This document shows, piece by piece, positions 6,899 through 9,055 of a stretch of DNA of 9,055 nt; positions within the stretch are counted from its first letter, which is position 1, and the number at the start of each line of letters is the position of its first letter. This stretch comes from Gammaproteobacteria bacterium (GTDB lineage Bacteria; Pseudomonadota; Gammaproteobacteria; Steroidobacterales; MnTg04), in NCBI GenBank assembly GCA_027297845.1, contig JAPUHG010000300.1, forward strand, positions 1 through 9,055, read 5' to 3'. Position numbers and translations under genes: made by a program. Below the pieces are notes generated by a model, which was not told where the DNA came from, made no database searches, and saw only the letters and a list, made by a program, of their open reading frames with translations.

Positions 6899-7108
6899 CT
6901 AGCAGGCATTGAAAAACTCTCATGCGGCACAATCCGGTGTTAATAATTGGCTCACAATGCGGGGCGGTGCAGCCGCAAACTCGCGTGTACACTGCGCTGA
7001 AGGGCAGGACGCTCAAATGCCGCGGAGCCCAGGGATGGGCGAGAGCGGCGCCTCGCCAATTCTTGCCTTGTCTTGCACTCGCCTGAGACTTTTTCAACAG
7101 CCTGCTAG
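6899..7108. mobile_element. MITE-like element with long inverted arms, flanked by CTAG
   Basis: This 210-base stretch between the convergent ends of the permease and DUF4389 genes begins CTAGCAGGC-ATTGAAAAACTCTC and ends with its near reverse complement (7085-7108; reverse reading CTAGCAGGCTGTTGAAAAAG then TCTC). The 24-base ends differ by two substitutions and one gap. The symmetry continues inward: AATTGGC at 6945-6951 pairs with GCCAATT at 7055-7061, 46 and 47 bases from the two ends. A central hairpin has CGCTC (7010-7014) facing GAGCG (7043-7047), with GCCCA-GGGA-TGGGC (7027-7040) at its tip. If CTAG at 6899-6902 and 7105-7108 is a target duplication, the element proper is 6903-7104. There is no transposase frame, so it would move only with an enzyme supplied in trans. 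The family is unassigned. Confidence 0.7.
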
Positions 7109-7119
7109 TGCTTCGTTGA

Positions 7120-7479
7120 TTATTTTCCTGCTTTTTTCTTCGCCGTTTTTTTCTTTACAGTCGGCTTGTCCGCCGATTTCCTGGCACCCGAATCCGCATC
7201 GGGCCAGCTACCGAATGGGAACGGCTGATTTTCATCGGCATAGCACAGGAAGTCGATTATCTGACGAAAATAAATTCCAAGCTGCTGGCCAAATTGAAGC
7301 AGATTGTCGTTACGCTTGCCGGTAAACAGCATATGCAGGAATTGCAGTACAACCACTACCGTCAATACGATGCTGGCAAGCCAAATGATAAAGCCAAACA
7401 ACACCATATAAATTAGTCGTATCCACGTGCTGCGCGCGGTGAGATTCTGTTCCAGTTCGGTTTTTTCGTGATCGGCCAT
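7120..7479 (-). CDS. DUF4389 family small membrane protein
   Basis: A 119-residue protein recognised as DUF4389, unknown function, common in gammaproteobacteria. A polar N-terminus is followed by a long hydrophobic stretch at about 22-52, long enough for one extended or two tightly packed membrane helices. The conserved family portion FTGKRNDNLLQFGQQLGIYFRQIIDFLCY (52-80) and PFPFGSWP (86-93) follow. The tail (101-119) is very lysine-rich, ending in KKKTAKKKAGK, and would lie in the cytoplasm or bind acidic surfaces (inference). The start at 7477-7479 is chosen because GAGGA stands seven bases upstream and the protein matches the family from there; an in-frame ATG at 7587 overlaps the tatD start and is rejected. 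The gene diverges from tatD, and its end is 11 bases from the MITE-like element. Confidence 0.82.
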   Translation of the reverse strand: MADHEKTELEQNLTARSTWIRLIYMVLFGFIIWLASIVLTVVVVLQFLHMLFTGKRNDNLLQFGQQLGIYFRQIIDFLCYADENQPFPFGSWPDADSGARKSADKPTVKKKTAKKKAGK

Positions 7480-7532
7480 TTTCCTGTCCTCGGAGATACG
7501 GATACGGGGTCGGTTCCATGTTCCTGCTGAGA

Positions 7533-7538
7533 TACAAT
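7533..7538 (+). promoter_or_regulatory. Candidate -10 element for tatD
   Basis: TACAAT matches the sigma-70 -10 consensus at five of six positions and lies 43 bases before the tatD ATG, in the 102-base divergent spacer. No good -35 is seen at 16-18 bases (for example TCGGTT), so the call is weak. It would place transcription start near 7545, downstream of an alternative in-frame ATG at 7537, which favours the start at 7582. Confidence 0.3.
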
Positions 7539-7581
7539 GCCTGTCCCTGAACCAAATGGTACAAGAGATTTGCCCACGCGT

Positions 7582-8370
7582 ATGCAACTAATAGACATCG
7601 GAGCCAATTTAACTCACAAAAGTTTTGACCGGGATCGCGACCAGGTCATCAGCAGAGCGCTAGCGGCCGGTGTCGATCGGATGATCGTTACCGGCAGCTC
7701 GGTGCTTTGCAGTCGGCAGGCTGGAGAAATCGCACAACAATACCCTGGCGTCCTGTACTCGACCGTCGGTATTCATCCTCATTACGCCGCTGAATCGCAG
7801 CATACTGATCGCGCCGAGCTGGCCCGTCTGTTGCAACTGAAAGATGTAGTAGCCGCTGGCGAATGTGGTCTGGACTATTTCCGTAACTTCTCGCCAAAAG
7901 AAGACCAGCGACGCGTATTTGCCATGCAACTGGAACTCGCGGCAGAGTACGAAAAGCCGGTCTTTTTGCACCAGCGCGATGCCCATGATGATTTTGTCGC
8001 CATCCTGAAAGACTACCTGCCCGGTATCCCCCGGGCTGTATCGCATTGTTTTACCGGCGATGGGAACGAGCTGGGCGCCTGCCTGGAACTTGATCTGCAT
8101 ATCGGCATTACCGGCTGGATATGCGATGAGCGCCGCGGGCACCATCTCAGGGAGATCGTCGCAGATATTCCGCTAAACCGGCTGATGGTAGAAACCGATG
8201 CACCCTACCTCCTCCCCAGGGACCTCGATCCGAAACCGGATAGCCGCAGAAACGAACCCATGCACCTGCCGCATATCGTAGAAAGTATCGCCAAGGCACG
8301 AGGAATTGAGCCACTGGAGCTGGCATCGGCCACAGTCGCCACCAGCGAGCAATTCTTCGCATTGCCTTGA
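7582..8370 (+). CDS. tatD: TatD family metal-dependent DNase
   Basis: A 262-residue TatD, a cytoplasmic TIM-barrel metal-dependent nuclease with 3'-5' exonuclease activity on DNA, linked in E. coli to DNA repair; despite the name it is not needed for Tat export. The N-terminus MQLIDIGANLTHKSFDRDRD aligns with E. coli TatD (length 260) and, like it, has DIGxNLT in place of the HxH motif of the YcfH/YjjV paralogues. Metal-site residues are Glu94 in GECGLD, His130 in VFLHQRDAHD, His155 in SHCFTG, and Asp206 in ETDAPYLLPRDL. The stretches GITGWICDERRG (175-186) and RRNEPMHLPHI (222-232) are characteristic of TatD itself. ATG at 7582 matches the family start; ATG at 7537 would add 15 unrelated residues. 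Its ribosome site is weak (AAGAGA about 13 bases upstream). It is followed by an M20 peptidase gene after 104 bases. Confidence 0.94.
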   Translation: MQLIDIGANLTHKSFDRDRDQVISRALAAGVDRMIVTGSSVLCSRQAGEIAQQYPGVLYSTVGIHPHYAAESQHTDRAELARLLQLKDVVAAGECGLDYFRNFSPKEDQRRVFAMQLELAAEYEKPVFLHQRDAHDDFVAILKDYLPGIPRAVSHCFTGDGNELGACLELDLHIGITGWICDERRGHHLREIVADIPLNRLMVETDAPYLLPRDLDPKPDSRRNEPMHLPHIVESIAKARGIEPLELASATVATSEQFFALP

Positions 8371-8437
8371 ACGCCAATATGGTACGCATTAAGGCGTCGC
8401 TGGGTTAAAGTAACACTATCATTGACTAAGGAAGTGC

Positions 8438-8536
8438 ATGAATAAGTCAGAGCTTCCCAAAGGACAGACATTCCATGGATACAAAAAAAATCAGCCAGTT
8501 CGTCAACGGCAGGTGGGACGATTCAATCATTCCTGA
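8438..8536 (+). CDS. Possible 32-residue ORF overlapping the M20 peptidase start
   Basis: ATG at 8438 is preceded by AAGGAAG (8428-8434), a better placed ribosome site than most in this window. It opens a 32-codon frame beginning MNKSELPKGQTFHGY, rich in basic and polar residues, and ends at TGA 8534-8536, about 60 bases inside the M20 gene in a different frame. It could be an upstream ORF that affects peptidase translation, or chance. No family is recognised. Confidence 0.2.
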   Translation: MNKSELPKGQTFHGYKKNQPVRQRQVGRFNHS

Positions 8537-9055
8537 ACTTTGTGAATATATAAAAATCCCGAATAAGTCACCGGCGTTTGATGCCGACTGGGAAAAACAC
8601 GGCTATATGGAAGATGCCGTCACCTTGATGGAAAAATGGGTGCGCGATCAGCCGATCAAGGGGATGGAAGTTGAAGTCGTCAGGCTCGAGGGACGTACGC
8701 CGCTGATTTTTTGCGATATTCCGGGAGATTCAGACGATGTGGTCTTGTTGTATGGCCATCTGGACAAGCAACCCGAGACCACCGGCTGGAAAGACGGTCT
8801 GGAACCGTGGAAGCCGGTGATCCGTGATGGCAAGTTATACGGTCGCGGCGGGGCCGACGATGGTTACGCTGTGTTCGGATCGTTGACGGCAATTCGTGCC
8901 CTGCAGGAGCAGGGAATCCCGCATGCGCACTGCAAGGTCATCATCGAAGGCTGCGAAGAAAGCGGAAGTTTCGATCTGCCCTACTATATCGACCTGTTAA
9001 GACCGAAACTGGGCCACCCCAGCCTGGTGGTCTGCCTTGACGCTGAATGCGGCAA
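8475..9055 (+). CDS. M20-family metallopeptidase (partial, runs off right edge)
   Basis: The first 193 residues of an M20 (M20/M25/M40) zinc-dependent hydrolase; full members are usually 400-500 residues, so more than half is missing. These enzymes cleave dipeptides, N-acyl amino acids or related amides using two metal ions. Visible catalytic elements are GHLDKQPE (94-101) with His95 as ligand and Asp97, the bridging Asp128 in GRGGADDGYA (123-132), catalytic Glu161 with Glu162 in EGCEESGS (158-165), and a probable metal ligand Asp189 in CLDAECG. The phrase GWKDGLEPWKPVIRDGKLYG (104-123) is typical of the carnosinase/DapE-like branch. AAAGGA (8459-8464) ten bases before the ATG supports the start. 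There is no signal peptide, so it acts in the cytoplasm. It follows tatD on the same strand. Substrate unknown. Confidence 0.93.
   Translation, partial: MDTKKISQFVNGRWDDSIIPELCEYIKIPNKSPAFDADWEKHGYMEDAVTLMEKWVRDQPIKGMEVEVVRLEGRTPLIFCDIPGDSDDVVLLYGHLDKQPETTGWKDGLEPWKPVIRDGKLYGRGGADDGYAVFGSLTAIRALQEQGIPHAHCKVIIEGCEESGSFDLPYYIDLLRPKLGHPSLVVCLDAECG

Noticed and set aside
6909..7325. Open frame running through the inverted-repeat element into the DUF4389 gene
   Set aside because: It crosses a repeat element and is antisense to DUF4389; there is no ribosome site and no coherent protein.
7582..7617. Apparent loss of the HxH metal motif in TatD
   Set aside because: E. coli TatD itself has DIGVNLT at this place, so this is normal for the TatD subgroup and not a defect.
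7660..8145. 161-codon open frame antisense to tatD
   Set aside because: The plus-strand frame encodes every TatD motif; the antisense frame is a by-product of its codon use.
8371..8397. Weak hairpin after tatD (ACGCC/GGCGT) as a terminator
   Set aside because: The stem is short, bulged and not followed by a T-run.
1..9055. A new defence or biosynthetic system in the window
   Set aside because: The sirtuin is a standalone small deacylase, not a SIR2-effector fusion with a defence partner; the other genes are housekeeping families with intact, usual architectures. No CRISPR, toxin-antitoxin, phage or biosynthetic core gene was seen.

Overview
The window reads as an ordinary stretch of chromosome from a gammaproteobacterium of moderate GC content. 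This is inferred from the family mix: an Escherichia-type TatD, an Escherichia-type FadH, a DUF2333 protein, a DUF4389 protein and a YgjP-type hydrolase. The species cannot be named from this sequence. Eight complete protein genes are recognisable, one more runs off the right edge, and a doubtful gene tail sits at the left edge. I saw no tRNA, rRNA, CRISPR array, prophage gene or transposase gene.

Left part (1-2716): a SIR2-family NAD-dependent deacylase carries the Tyr/Arg pair typical of acyl-lysine (succinyl/malonyl) sirtuins. It is followed closely by a membrane-anchored DUF2333 protein. A YgjP-like zinc hydrolase with a TTG start converges on them from the minus strand. Middle (2717-6898): fadH (2,4-dienoyl-CoA reductase, minus strand) lies just upstream of the YgjP gene and may share its transcript. 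It diverges from a two-gene ABC-2 exporter whose ATPase and permease overlap by ATGA. The divergent spacer of about 240 bases holds a possible fadH promoter and a possible 29-codon leader ORF ending in ATGA on the ATPase start.

Right part (6899-9055): a ~210-base element with long imperfect inverted arms, flanked by CTAG and without coding capacity, sits directly after the permease stop codon. It looks like a MITE. A small DUF4389 membrane protein (minus) then diverges from tatD (plus), and the window ends inside an M20-family metallopeptidase gene.

Functionally the genes look like separate housekeeping functions (protein deacylation, unsaturated fatty acid beta-oxidation, export, DNA quality control/repair nuclease, peptide hydrolysis) rather than one pathway. 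I found no convincing evidence for an undescribed multi-gene system. The most distinctive items are the MITE-like element, two small upstream ORFs at start codons, and two membrane proteins of unknown function.
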